In this document: positions 8,826-18,121 of the stretch, one piece after another
How positions within the stretch are numbered: position 1 is the stretch's first letter
Layout: each line of letters opens with the position of its first letter
DNA from: Nitrosospira multiformis
GTDB lineage: Bacteria > Pseudomonadota > Gammaproteobacteria > Burkholderiales > Nitrosomonadaceae
NCBI RefSeq assembly: GCF_900103165.1
Contig: NZ_FNKY01000001.1
Location: 2,108,001 to 2,172,000, forward strand
DNA length: 64,000 bases
Reading direction: 5' to 3'
Notes under the pieces: model-generated
Told to the model about the DNA's origin: nothing
What the model saw: the letters and a program-made list of their open reading frames with translations, nothing else
Databases searched by the model: none
Position numbers and translations under genes: made by a program

Positions 8826-8913
8826 TGCCTGCCGGAATATCAAATCGGGAATAAATGGGTCCTGATCCATCTTGCGTAGCATGAAAGCGAATTGCACTAC
8901 GCTGTTGCAGGTT

Positions 8914-9078
8914 TTATTTACGATGTCCGAGCACCAGTCCCGCTATTTCTACGCCAACTCCAAGGACAAAAAGAAGTGCACCAATCCAGATGTTTTCGGG
9001 TGCGAGAAACATCAGCACACCTCCCAGAATAAGCAGGGTGACGGACAGGAATCGTTTTGTGCGGGGGTTTCTGATCAT
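8914..9078 (-). CDS. small two-helix membrane protein
   Basis: A 54-aa peptide starting MIRNPRTKRF, then two hydrophobic segments (about residues 10-25 and 30-48) joined by APENIWIG and ending GHRK. The basic N-terminus and the two helices fit a small inner-membrane protein. An in-frame TTG at 9108 could extend it by 10 residues. No strong ribosome site is visible for either start. I do not recognise the family. Confidence 0.5.
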   Translation of the reverse strand: MIRNPRTKRFLSVTLLILGGVLMFLAPENIWIGALLFVLGVGVEIAGLVLGHRK

Positions 9079-9254
9079 GGTTGCAAAGAAGTACCAAGCA
9101 TCAAGCAATCTAACTATAGACTCTAATTGGTAAAATACCAGTGACGGTCTCCTTTCAGTACCGTGTCAGCCTTGACGCCCACCGAAAGGCCGCTTGGGGC
9201 AAATAAGCCCACAATGATGGGTTGCGCTTCGCATCCTATTAAATATAAAAGCAT

Positions 9255-12200
9255 ATGAGAAAACCTTCTGCCGTTTCTGCCATGGATACCACGTGGCGTC
9301 TGGCCAATCTGCCAAAACCTGTTTATCCGGAAGACTTGCCTGTGGTGGCGCGGCGGGACGATATCATGCACGCAATCCGGGAAAATCAGGTGGTGATCGT
9401 GTGCGGCGAGACGGGCTCAGGTAAAACGACGCAGCTGCCGAAAATCTGTCTTGAACTCGGGCGCGGGGTAGCGGGAATGATCGGGCATACGCAGCCGCGG
9501 CGTATTGCGGCGCGCACGGTGGCGATGCGGATTGCTTCCGAACTGAAGAGTCCATTAGGTCACGCGGTGGGTTACAAGGTGCGCTTTTCAGACAAGATCG
9601 GCTCAGGCACCTATATCAAGCTCATGACCGACGGCATTCTGCTGGCGGAAACCCAGGGCGATCCTTCCCTTCTCGCCTACGACACCATCATTATCGATGA
9701 GGCGCACGAGCGCAGCCTCAATATCGATTTTCTGCTCGGCTATTTCAAGCAGCTATTGCCCAGGCGGCCGGAGCTGAAGTTGATCGTTACCTCCGCCACG
9801 ATCAACGCGCAGCGCTTTTCCGCGCATTTTGATGATGCGCCGGTTATTGAGGTGTCAGGCCGAATGTATCCGGTGGAAGTGCGTTATCACGCTATCGGGC
9901 CGGATCAAAATAGAACCAGGGATGAAGACAAGGAAGACGAAGGCGATCTTGAGCAGGCCATTCTTGATGCGGTGGATGAAACCACTCGTTCCGGCATGGG
10001 TGACATATTGATCTTTCTTCCAGGCGAGCGCGAAATCAGGGAGACCGCCGAGGCATTGCGCAAGCATGCGTTCAATAGACTCGGCCCTGGTCAGGGTGTT
10101 GGCGCAGGCGCAGAAATTCTGCCGTTGTTTGCGCGCCTGTCATACGCCGAGCAGGAGCGTGTATTCAAACCAGATGGTAACGTCAGACGTATTGTGCTCG
10201 CCACCAATGTGGCGGAGACATCCCTCACGGTGCCCGGCATTCGCTATGTGATCGACACGGGATTGGCGCGCCTTAATCGGTACAGTTATCGCAACAAGGT
10301 GGAGCAGCTGCAGGTGGAAAAGATTTCGCGGGCTTCCGCCAACCAGCGGGCGGGGCGTTGCGGGCGAGTGATGAGCGGCATTTGTATCCGGCTCTATACC
10401 GAAGAAGATTATCTGGGCCGCCCGGAATTCACCGACCCGGAAATTCTACGCTCGTCACTGGCGGCCGTGATTTTGCGCATGAAATCTCTCAAGATCGGCG
10501 AGGCGGAGAATTTCCCCTTCCTTGAGCCTCCTCTTCCACGCATGATCGCGGACGGCTACCAGTTGCTGTCGGAACTGGGTGCGATGGACGACACAGCGGA
10601 CAACAACAAGGCATTGACCAGCATTGGCTGGCGGTTGGCGAAGTTTCCGATCGATCCGAAAATTGCACGCATGATACTGGCCGCCAAGGAAGAGAACTGC
10701 TTGAGCGAAGTACTCATCATCGCCTCCGCCTTGAGTGTGCAAGACCCGCGTGATCGGCCATTCGAGCGGCGTGAAGCGGCGGATCGGACGCATCAGCGCT
10801 TTCAGGACGAACGCTCCGATTTCCTGGGCTACCTGAAGCTGTGGGATTTCTTCGACGAGCTGTTGAAGCATAAAAAATCCAGCCGCAAGCTGATGGCGCA
10901 TTGCCAGGAAAATTTTTTGTCCCATCGCAGAATGCGCGAATGGCGTGAAATCCACGGCCAGTTGCATGTGCTGGTAACGGAGATGGGGTTGAGACCCAAC
11001 CAGATTCCCGCTGGCTACGATGAAATTCACCGCGCACTGCTGGCGGGGTTGCTCGGCAACATTGGTTTCAAGACCGAGGAGGACGGCGAGTATCTGGGCG
11101 CGCGCGGGATCAAGTTTTCCATTTTTCCCGGTTCGGTGCTGAAGAAGGCCAAACCAAAATGGGTCGTGGCTGCGGAATTGACCGAAACCACAAAGCTCTA
11201 CGGACGCTGCGCGGCGAAAATCGACCCGCTTTGGGTGGAAAGAATCGCAGGCGGGCTATGCAAGAAGCACACCTTTGATCCGCATTGGGAAAAACAGCCG
11301 GCGCAGGTAGTGGCCTATGAACGGGTGACTTTGTATGGCCTCGCGGTGGTACCGAAGCGGCGGGTTTATTACGGTACGATCAATCCGAAAGAAGCACGTG
11401 AGATTTTTATCCGTTCGGCGCTGGCGGCGGGCGAATACGTCACCCAAGCACCTTTCTTCGAGCATAATCGCAAGCTGATCGCCACCGTGGAAGCGCTGGA
11501 ACACAAGGCCCGCCGCCAGGATGTACTGGTGGATGAAGGAGAAATTTTCTCCTTTTACGATGCCATTGTTCCAGACGGCATCTGCAACGGGGTGGAGTTC
11601 GAGAGATGGCGCAGGCAGGCTGAACGGGAAAACCCGCACCTGCTTTACCTCACCCAGGAATACCTGATGCGGCATGAGGCGAACAGGATCACTGGGGAAC
11701 AGTATCCTGACAGCATGGTCGTGGAGGGAGATGATCTGCCAGATGGGATTGCGTTGCCGCTCGCCTATCGATTCGATCCAGGGCACATACTGGACGGTGT
11801 GACGGTTAGCGTGCCGTTGCCGCTGCTCAACAAGCTGGATGCGGCGCGATTCGACAGGCTGGTTCCCGGATTGGTTCGCGAGAAGATTACCTGGTATCTG
11901 AAGGCGCTTCCCAAGCAGATACGCCGTCATGCGGTGCCGATCCCGGAGTTTGTAACCCGGTTTCTGGAAAGCGAGGAGTCGAGCGTTACCACGCTACCGC
12001 TACGCCCACTCTTGCCCGTATCCTTGACCAGTGCGTTATCCCGATTTGTTCAGGCCAAAACCGGGGTAGCCATTCCACAGGATGTGTGGCGGGACGAAGA
12101 ACCGCCGCCTCATTTGCTGATGAATTACAAAATAGTCGACGATGCGGGGCAGGAGTTGGCGATGAGTCGTGATCTCTCGCAGCTCAAGGCGCAGCTTGGC

Positions 12201-13133
12201 CAGGCGGCGCAGTTGACATTCTCGCGAGCGGATTCAGGGGAACGCCTACCGATTGAACGCGACGACGTGAAATGCTGGGATTTTGGTGATTTGCCAGAAG
12301 AAATCGCCTTTACGCGTGCGGGAAAAAAACTTACCGGCTACCCGGCGCTGGTAGAGCGTGAGGGAAAAGTAGCCATCCATTTGTTCGATACGCGCGAAGC
12401 GGCGCAAGCCAGCATGCGCGGCGGTGTGCGGCAGTTGCTGCGTTTCGAGCTTAAGGAGCAATTGAAGCAACTGGAAAGGAATCTACCGGGCCTGAGCCAG
12501 GTTGCCTTGCAATTGCAAACGCTTATCAGCCCTGGTGCTCTTAAGGAAGACATGCTGGGTGCCATCATGGACCGTGCCTTTATTGCCGATGATACGCTGC
12601 CACGGCGCGAAAAAGATTTCGTCGCGCAGCGGCAGCGGGCAAGGGTGCGTCTACCCGCTGTTAGCGAGGCTGCAGCACGGATCGTGCAAAATATCGCCAA
12701 TGAGTGCCAGTCACTGCTGATGAAATTGTCTATGGCAGGTGGGAGTGCCGCAGGGCAACCGGGTGGGAAACTGCACGCACAACTGCGCGCGCAGTTGGAC
12801 AAGCTCGTTTATCCGGGATTTTTGGGTGCCACGCCATGGGATCGGTTGCAGCATCTGCCGCGTTATTTGAAAGGTATGGTTCTTCGTTTCGATAAGTATC
12901 CCGCCAACGCCGAGCGCGATGGCCACCACGGCGCCGTTATCACCGGATTGTGGAATCAATACGAGCAACGCCTGGAGCGGCACCGCAAGACAGGAATCAA
13001 CGACAGTGCCCTCACCGAATTCCGCTGGCAGATCGAAGAGTTGCGCATCTCGCTGTTTGCCCAGGAACTGAAGACGCCCTACCCCGTTTCCGCCAAGCGG
13101 CTACAGAAATTGTGGGAGGAAGTCAGCGCTTGA
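9255..13133 (+). CDS. hrpA: ATP-dependent RNA helicase HrpA (DEAH box)
   Basis: A 1292-aa DEAH/RHA helicase of the bacterial HrpA type. It has Walker A GETGSGKTTQ at about residue 55, DEAH in IIIDEAHERS, motif III TSAT and motif VI QRAGRCGR. The helicase-associated and OB-fold regions follow, then the long C-terminal DUF3418-type region typical of HrpA (family about 1300 aa). HrpA acts on RNA and is tied to fimbrial mRNA processing and rescue of stalled ribosomes in other bacteria. The last 27 bases before the 3' end region recur imperfectly at 13256-13282. Confidence 0.96.
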   Translation: MRKPSAVSAMDTTWRLANLPKPVYPEDLPVVARRDDIMHAIRENQVVIVCGETGSGKTTQLPKICLELGRGVAGMIGHTQPRRIAARTVAMRIASELKSPLGHAVGYKVRFSDKIGSGTYIKLMTDGILLAETQGDPSLLAYDTIIIDEAHERSLNIDFLLGYFKQLLPRRPELKLIVTSATINAQRFSAHFDDAPVIEVSGRMYPVEVRYHAIGPDQNRTRDEDKEDEGDLEQAILDAVDETTRSGMGDILIFLPGEREIRETAEALRKHAFNRLGPGQGVGAGAEILPLFARLSYAEQERVFKPDGNVRRIVLATNVAETSLTVPGIRYVIDTGLARLNRYSYRNKVEQLQVEKISRASANQRAGRCGRVMSGICIRLYTEEDYLGRPEFTDPEILRSSLAAVILRMKSLKIGEAENFPFLEPPLPRMIADGYQLLSELGAMDDTADNNKALTSIGWRLAKFPIDPKIARMILAAKEENCLSEVLIIASALSVQDPRDRPFERREAADRTHQRFQDERSDFLGYLKLWDFFDELLKHKKSSRKLMAHCQENFLSHRRMREWREIHGQLHVLVTEMGLRPNQIPAGYDEIHRALLAGLLGNIGFKTEEDGEYLGARGIKFSIFPGSVLKKAKPKWVVAAELTETTKLYGRCAAKIDPLWVERIAGGLCKKHTFDPHWEKQPAQVVAYERVTLYGLAVVPKRRVYYGTINPKEAREIFIRSALAAGEYVTQAPFFEHNRKLIATVEALEHKARRQDVLVDEGEIFSFYDAIVPDGICNGVEFERWRRQAERENPHLLYLTQEYLMRHEANRITGEQYPDSMVVEGDDLPDGIALPLAYRFDPGHILDGVTVSVPLPLLNKLDAARFDRLVPGLVREKITWYLKALPKQIRRHAVPIPEFVTRFLESEESSVTTLPLRPLLPVSLTSALSRFVQAKTGVAIPQDVWRDEEPPPHLLMNYKIVDDAGQELAMSRDLSQLKAQLGQAAQLTFSRADSGERLPIERDDVKCWDFGDLPEEIAFTRAGKKLTGYPALVEREGKVAIHLFDTREAAQASMRGGVRQLLRFELKEQLKQLERNLPGLSQVALQLQTLISPGALKEDMLGAIMDRAFIADDTLPRREKDFVAQRQRARVRLPAVSEAAARIVQNIANECQSLLMKLSMAGGSAAGQPGGKLHAQLRAQLDKLVYPGFLGATPWDRLQHLPRYLKGMVLRFDKYPANAERDGHHGAVITGLWNQYEQRLERHRKTGINDSALTEFRWQIEELRISLFAQELKTPYPVSAKRLQKLWEEVSA
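13062..13088. repeat. direct repeat, copy 1 (inside hrpA 3' end)
   Basis: The segment starting CAGGAACTGAAGACGCCC recurs at 13256-13282 with two transitions in 27 bp. This copy is in frame in hrpA and encodes QELKTPYPV. Confidence 0.7.
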
Positions 13134-13214
13134 AGCAACGGTGAGATGGCAGGATGGGTGCAAGGTGGAAGTCATCACTGTCACTTGTCACTCATAAGCC
13201 AAGCCATCGATCCA

Positions 13215-13250
13215 GTTGATGGGTTGCGCTTTGCTCCACCCATCCTGCGT
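13215..13250. repeat. REP-like hairpin repeat, copy 1
   Basis: A 36-bp unit with GATGGGT and ACCCATC arms. It is nearly identical to 54578-54613 (3 differences). It lies between hrpA and the convergent mutarotase gene and may act as a bidirectional terminator or mRNA stabiliser. Confidence 0.7.
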
Positions 13251-13255
13251 GTTTT

Positions 13256-13282
13256 CAGGAATTGAAGACGCCCTACCCTGTT
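13256..13282. repeat. direct repeat, copy 2 (overlaps the mutarotase stop codon)
   Basis: A near copy of 13062-13088 from hrpA. Read on the minus strand, the repeat supplies the TAG stop codon (13273-13275) and the last codons of the convergent mutarotase gene. This points to a local duplication. Confidence 0.7.
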
Positions 13283-14220
13283 GTGACGGGTTGAGTACCC
13301 TTCAATACATGCGACAAGTCGTGCTCTATACGGTAATTTGCCACCAGGCGGAATTCGCTATCGGGGGCAATTTCCACCACATCCAGGTCGGCGTTCGCGG
13401 TTTCGACGCACAGGAGGCGCTGATAATCATCGTCCTTCAAGTCCGCCATTTCCGCCGAGATTTTTGCCCAGGGGTTCCACACGACGGCAGTATTGCTGCC
13501 TTGGGATGTGATGCAAATCCTGCGGCACTGCGCAGCGTCATCGATTACCAGCTTACCCTGTGCCTTCCGGTAGATGCGGTCGACTTCCGCACCAATGGAG
13601 ACCGTGCCAGTCTGGAGTTTGTGAGCGGCGTTATCAGCTTTATCAATGTAGTCAAGTCCGTCCAGTCCCAGGACAGCCACCTGATTAATATGCCCCACCT
13701 TGAAATAGGTATGAAATGCCTGGGTGATAAAAAACGGCCGTGTATCGGTATTGCGCGTGACTAACTCCAGATTCAGCGATTCCCCGATCGTAATTTCCAG
13801 CGAGAGGTTGAACGAATGCGGCCAGATCGCTTTCGTTTCAGGCGTATCGATCAATCCCAGCGTAACGATGGCATCGCCATCCGCGGTAACCCCGGTTCGT
13901 ACCACGTTCCAGAAACGATTGCGCACAAAGCCGTGGGCCGGGCGGCCAAGCCCATCCGGGTCGAGTCCAAACCACGGCCAGCAAATCGGGACGCCTCCCT
14001 TGATGGCCTTGCCGGGCTGATAGTATGCCGCCTCACTGAGGAACATGAGGTTGTTTGGGTCATTGGCTGGCTGGAAAGAGAGTACCTGTCCCGCATAGAC
14101 CGAGATAACGGCGCTGGCTTTATCATTGTCGATTTTGATAAAGGGGAATCCGCCCGCACCCTCGACGAATTTAAGTTGATCATCAATTCCATAATCGGCA
14201 TTCAGCTGTTCGATATTCAT
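13273..14220 (-). CDS. yeaD: D-hexose-6-phosphate mutarotase (aldose 1-epimerase-like)
   Basis: A 315-aa galactose-mutarotase-fold protein, here assigned to the YeaD group that interconverts alpha and beta glucose-6-phosphate. Visible features are GGVPICWPWFG, GFVRNRFW, AFHTYFKV with the catalytic His, and GSNTAVVWNPWAK near the C-terminus. It is convergent with hrpA. Its stop codon lies in a duplicated fragment of hrpA, so the last residues may differ from relatives. Confidence 0.9.
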   Translation of the reverse strand: MNIEQLNADYGIDDQLKFVEGAGGFPFIKIDNDKASAVISVYAGQVLSFQPANDPNNLMFLSEAAYYQPGKAIKGGVPICWPWFGLDPDGLGRPAHGFVRNRFWNVVRTGVTADGDAIVTLGLIDTPETKAIWPHSFNLSLEITIGESLNLELVTRNTDTRPFFITQAFHTYFKVGHINQVAVLGLDGLDYIDKADNAAHKLQTGTVSIGAEVDRIYRKAQGKLVIDDAAQCRRICITSQGSNTAVVWNPWAKISAEMADLKDDDYQRLLCVETANADLDVVEIAPDSEFRLVANYRIEHDLSHVLKGTQPVTTG

Positions 14221-14332
14221 AATGTCAGTGTTTTTCTGATAATGAACATCATCATAACACGCCAGGATTTTGCCGGGAAAGGCATTAGGGTTTGCCGGTT
14301 AACAGGCCCTGGGCAGCGCTGCGCCGATATGC

Positions 14333-14779
14333 CTATTGCAGCCAAACCAGCCGGGGAATGGCGTCCGAATCAATCCATACGATAGCGTTCTGCCCGAATT
14401 CCCTACCGAGTGCCTGTGACGTCTCAAGATCAAGGCCGAGCACAAGAAAACTCTTCTCCACCGGCCATACGCCGGATGGATCATGACTTTCGCCTTCAAA
14501 TATCCGGCCTATTTGAGTCAGACGCTCCAATCCATCGCGCAGATGCGCGCAAACGGCAAGGTTTTCCTCATGACTCTGGCGCATACTGAATGGATTACAG
14601 GCCGTAATAAAAGCCGCACAACGATCACCCAATACGGTGAAAAGTCGCGATAGCGGTTCGGAATACTCATCAATGCGCAGGATGATTGCGCCGGAATCGA
14701 ATCCCGCTCCCACTGTTACCCGATACTCGGCTGTGCGGTAGGCAGCGATCAGGTCCGGAGAAATTTTCGATTGTGCCAA
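14333..14779 (-). CDS. DUF3293 domain-containing protein
   Basis: A 148-aa cytosolic protein matching my memory of the small DUF3293 family: an N-terminal LIAAYRTAEYRV, a central AAFITACNPFS and SHEENLAVCAHLR, and a C-terminal segment ending in FGQNAIVWIDSD. Function is unknown. The start ATG at 14779 is the first in frame. The 110-bp gap to the mutarotase suggests a possible shared transcript. Confidence 0.75.
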   Translation of the reverse strand: MAQSKISPDLIAAYRTAEYRVTVGAGFDSGAIILRIDEYSEPLSRLFTVLGDRCAAFITACNPFSMRQSHEENLAVCAHLRDGLERLTQIGRIFEGESHDPSGVWPVEKSFLVLGLDLETSQALGREFGQNAIVWIDSDAIPRLVWLQ

Positions 14780-14876
14780 AAATAGCGGCCGGTCATGTCT
14801 TCAGAAGTTAGCCCGGCATCAATTAAAATAAGGTAACAACATAGTGCATTCGGTCATTTTGAGAATTTGCGCTATA

Positions 14877-15440
14877 TCAGGCAAGGTTTCGTATTACGTT
14901 ACAAGGATTTCCAGCAGCAAAAACATCTGGTGGGATATCCCGGGTAACCACACTGCCCGCCCCGATAGTTGTCCCCTTTCCTATCGTCACACCCGGATTG
15001 ATAATTACGCCGCCGCAAATCCAGACGCTATCCTCGATGATGATGGGTTTAGCGGCTTCCAGACCCTTATTACGTTCTTTCACCGCCAATGGATGCGTTG
15101 CGGTATAGATCTGGACATTCGGTCCCAAAAATACATTGTTGCCGATAGTCACCCTGGCGCAATCCAGAATAATACAGTTGAAATTGGCGTAAAAACTATC
15201 ACCGATACAAATGTTATATCCATAATCGCAGTAAAACGGCGGCTCGATTTCAGCCTGCCCGCCCAACGCACCCAGCAATTCTCGTAACATAACGACACGT
15301 TTCTCATTTTCATTCGGAAGCGTGTCGTTGAATACCTTAAGCAACCGTCGGGCCCGCTTTCTTTCCTCACGCAGCAAGTCATCACTGGACCGGTACAATT
15401 GTCCGGCAATCATCTTATCTTTTTCTGTCAGTTGCGCCAT
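14877..15440 (-). CDS. maltose/galactoside O-acetyltransferase-like hexapeptide enzyme
   Basis: A 187-aa left-handed beta-helix acetyltransferase of the Maa/LacA type. It starts with the helical maltose acetyltransferase N-terminal region (DKMIAGQLYRSSDDLLREER). The hexapeptide-repeat core follows (PFYCDYGYNICIGD, VFLGPNVQIYTATHP with the catalytic His, GAGSVVTRDIPP, AAGNPCNVIR). It acetylates sugars using acetyl-CoA. The ATG at 15440 has GGGGGT 5-6 bases upstream and is preferred over an in-frame GTG at 15452. Confidence 0.92.
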   Translation of the reverse strand: MAQLTEKDKMIAGQLYRSSDDLLREERKRARRLLKVFNDTLPNENEKRVVMLRELLGALGGQAEIEPPFYCDYGYNICIGDSFYANFNCIILDCARVTIGNNVFLGPNVQIYTATHPLAVKERNKGLEAAKPIIIEDSVWICGGVIINPGVTIGKGTTIGAGSVVTRDIPPDVFAAGNPCNVIRNLA

Positions 15441-16095
15441 TTTTACCCCCACGATTCGCTACCAGAAGAAACCTGGCAAGTCAGACGAGCGAAAGGAAAT
15501 ATTTCCTTCACATACTCTATTTTTGGAAACCATACCCCGATTCAATAGTCAAAAAACTTTGAAATCAATGAGATTTAGCCCGTTTATTGATCGTGTCGAT
15601 CATTGTCGTCAACTTCAAAGTGCTACGTTCGTTAATTTTGAATTCGGTAGTGGGACTAGGTGAAGTACGCAGTTTTTGGGCATTGCTCCATTCCTAACGA
15701 AAATCGGTAAGAGTATATAACCTGATCATCCATTAGCGAACGCCGGAAGTTAGTTACCTCCAAAAAGGATTACTGATCAATTTAGTTGCATTATGCAATC
15801 GATCCATTATACTTTTGTTGTGCAACTTACCGTGAATGAGGGAATGAGACGTTATTTGATCAGCGGGACGTTGAATGTTTGAATTCCGGGTATTCAATAC
15901 TATAAGATAGAAGGGCCGAATCCGCATATCGGATAGTATGCCTAACCCAGTCAAGGCAAGGCAGTGAAATTGTGACGGTGAGTTTTTCATGGGATGAAAC
16001 AAAACCCGGCTCAACCATAATGTTTTTGCTGGCTTGGTTCAAGCGCATGAATTCAACGCGCCGAGCCGGGCAAACGTAGACCAAGAGGAGTTTCA
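15441..16095. other. 655-bp intergenic region without a convincing gene
   Basis: It separates the divergent acetyltransferase gene and an exported-protein gene and is AT-richer than its surroundings. Short open frames are present but lack ribosome sites or recognisable domains. Near the right end CCCGGCTC (about 16006) and GAGCCGGG (about 16060) could pair as a long-range stem before the next gene. No repeat family member was seen. Confidence 0.5.
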
Positions 16096-16677
16096 ATGAT
16101 GATCAAGCAAGTGATGCAGGGCGGTGTATCGATCCTTACCGTCGTCATGGCGCTCTATTGCGGCGCCGCGGTTGCGCATGGAAAAGTGGCTATGGAAGAA
16201 GATACATGCATGCGCCGGCTCGGCGACAACAGCATGGTACATTTAAGTGCTTACCAGCCACAACATGAGCCAAGCGACCAATATTGCACAGAGATACCTA
16301 AAGAAGGCGATACTTTTCTGGTGGTGGATCTGGTCGACCAGGCGCTTCGTGACATTCCGATAGGAATAAGGGTGGTGAAAGGAACCAGCGAGGTGGAAGA
16401 CGAGACGGTGACGTATTTACGTCCGAGCTATCACCCTGATGGAGTGATCAGGGGAGAAACCAGTCTGGATCAGGGACTCTATACGGTATTCATTACGGGA
16501 GAGTCGGTGCCCCCCGTACACTATCAGTACCCATTGCGGGTAAAGATGGTTAATTATGCGAATATTTTTCGTGCATCGATAGGGCCATTGATAGCCATGC
16601 TGCTGTTGACCCTGTTTACTTACAAGATCATGAAATCAAAGCGTATGCAGAATTGGCGGTCTTCCCGCCGTTCATAG
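16096..16677 (+). CDS. unknown exported protein with C-terminal membrane anchor
   Basis: A 193-aa protein with AAGAGGAG before the ATG. It has a signal peptide (hydrophobic to about residue 27, then AHGKVAMEEDTCM) and a periplasmic domain with two Cys (EEDTCMRRL and SDQYCTEI). The domain looks like a beta sandwich (FLVVDLVDQALRDIPIGIRVV, LDQGLYTVFITGE). One transmembrane helix near residues 158-178 is followed by a basic tail. I do not recognise the family. The single-pass, periplasm-facing layout could suit an accessory subunit of a membrane enzyme, but this is a guess. Confidence 0.8.
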   Translation: MMIKQVMQGGVSILTVVMALYCGAAVAHGKVAMEEDTCMRRLGDNSMVHLSAYQPQHEPSDQYCTEIPKEGDTFLVVDLVDQALRDIPIGIRVVKGTSEVEDETVTYLRPSYHPDGVIRGETSLDQGLYTVFITGESVPPVHYQYPLRVKMVNYANIFRASIGPLIAMLLLTLFTYKIMKSKRMQNWRSSRRS

Positions 16678-16830
16678 GTTATTGAAGGATAGGCTCAACC
16701 ATTGCGTTGAGAGCGGTCGAAGTTGATCAGCCTTCAATTTTAGCTGTCGCGGCGCCTCGGTCGGGCTGGAAGTGTGATCGTAGAACAGAAACCGTGGGTA
16801 GTTGTTCGTGCCATAGTCGGCAATAGCGCT

Positions 16831-16970
16831 GAATCCGGTGGTTGACGTTTATTTATCAGGTTGGCGCTATGATTAGTAAGGTTATGTGCTATTTACCCCG
16901 GCATCGTTGCGCATTGCCTCATACCCCAGAAATTGCACACTCCGCCTCGTCCAACTGCTGGACCGGGAAT
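16831..16970. mobile_element. MITE-like element, copy A
   Basis: About 140 bp. The left end has AATCCGGTGGTTGACG and the right end has GTCCAACTGCTGGACC, approximate inverted repeats of each other. The right 70 bp align with the right 70 bp of copy C (52137-52207), sharing GCACACTCC and GTCCAACTGCTGG. The left part shares GTTGAC and GCGCTATGAT with copies B, C and D. It lies just before the ppk2 gene and may carry part of its upstream region. Confidence 0.65.
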
Positions 16971-16986
16971 AATAAAAGATCTGGTT

Positions 16987-17793
16987 ATGGGTAAGAAAGA
17001 TAACGAAAAAAAAGTGAGCGAGCCCCTGCCGGAGCTATCCAAAGAAGACTATGAGGATACGCTCTATAAACTTCAGATTGAACTCGTCAAGCTGCAACGG
17101 CGCTTTATCAAGTGCGGCGACAAGATTCTGATCATCTTCGAGGGACGGGACGCGGCCGGTAAAGACGGCACCATCAAGCGCATCATTCAACACCTGAGTC
17201 CGCGCGAAACGCGCGTCGTGGCGCTTGGCAAGCCCACGGACAGAGATCGTGGCTCATGGTATTTTCAGCGTTATACCCCCTATCTGCCCGCGGCCCAGGA
17301 ACTGGTGTTATTCAACCGCAGCTGGTACAACCGGGCGGGAGTGGAGCCGGTAATGGGTTTTTGCACGAACGCCGAGTATGATGAATTCATGACTTCGGTG
17401 CCGGAGTTCGAACATATGCTGGTCCGTTCAGGTATTAAGCTTCTGAAGTACTATCTTGATATCAGCAAATCAGAGCAGGCGAAGCGGCTGGATGATCGCA
17501 AAAAGGATCCGCTCGCGCAATGGAAGATCAGTGCGCTTGACGAACATGCAATCAAGAAATGGAAGGAATACAGCCTGGCACGCGATAAAATGCTGGCGCA
17601 TACCCATAGTCTCACGGCACCGTGGACAATAGTCCGTGCCGACGATAAGCAGTTGGCGCGTATCAACATCATCAAGGATCTTCTCAGCCGCCTCGATTAT
17701 GAGAATAAAGACGAACGGTTGGTCATGCCGGACAAACGCGTCGTGATGGAGTTTGAAATTTCGTTTATTGAACGCGGTGTACTGGCGTCGTAA
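16987..17793 (+). CDS. ppk2: polyphosphate kinase 2 family protein
   Basis: A 268-aa PPK2 that transfers phosphate between polyphosphate and nucleotides. Family motifs are the Walker A-like FEGRDAAGKDG, the lid region WYFQRYTPYLP, and NRSWYNRAGVEPVMGFC with Walker B. Length is typical of single-domain PPK2. The ATG at 16987 (MGKKDNEKK) is chosen over an in-frame codon at 16933 that lies inside the MITE-like repeat. A second PPK2 gene (22730-23656) is 5 kb away, across the metal-ABC operon. Confidence 0.93.
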   Translation: MGKKDNEKKVSEPLPELSKEDYEDTLYKLQIELVKLQRRFIKCGDKILIIFEGRDAAGKDGTIKRIIQHLSPRETRVVALGKPTDRDRGSWYFQRYTPYLPAAQELVLFNRSWYNRAGVEPVMGFCTNAEYDEFMTSVPEFEHMLVRSGIKLLKYYLDISKSEQAKRLDDRKKDPLAQWKISALDEHAIKKWKEYSLARDKMLAHTHSLTAPWTIVRADDKQLARINIIKDLLSRLDYENKDERLVMPDKRVVMEFEISFIERGVLAS

Positions 17794-18062
17794 TTAACCC
17801 GGGATGCTTCATAAATGCCGCGTCCTCGCTGGTCTTCTATTTCTTATGGAAGTTTTATTCAGCGGGTGTATGAATAACTACGTCATTCTTTCAAAAAGTT
17901 TCCCTAAAAACAGAATCCTGCGCAATTATCACGCGAGTTTATGGAACATCCGGGGTTACCGCCGACCAGAGTCTTTGCCCATGGGGCCGCTGGCACCCGA
18001 TCACCTGTTGGCTATTCATAGCCGCTACCCTCCATAAGTCATCGGAAGTCATCGCCGGCGGG

Positions 18063-18091
18063 TGATCATTGCAATATTGTTGCAATGATCA
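18063..18091. promoter_or_regulatory. 29-bp perfect palindrome, candidate Zur-like operator
   Basis: The arms TGATCATTGCAA and TTGCAATGATCA (12 bp each) flank a 5-bp centre, ending 30 bp before the DUF2796 start codon. Size, AT-richness and position suit a dimeric metal-responsive repressor such as Zur or Fur. The downstream DUF2796/ABC genes resemble a zinc-regulated set, which is why Zur is favoured. No consensus was searched. Confidence 0.6.
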
Positions 18092-18121
18092 TGGTCTAAA
18101 ATTGCTAATGAGGGACGAAAA

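Noticed and set aside
15754-16014. 86-codon minus-strand frame
   Set aside because: No ribosome site, no domain and low-quality composition.
17804-18037. 77-codon frame with lipobox-like FSGC
   Set aside because: No ribosome site, composition changes after residue 30 and it ends in a Pro-rich random-looking tail; probably chance.
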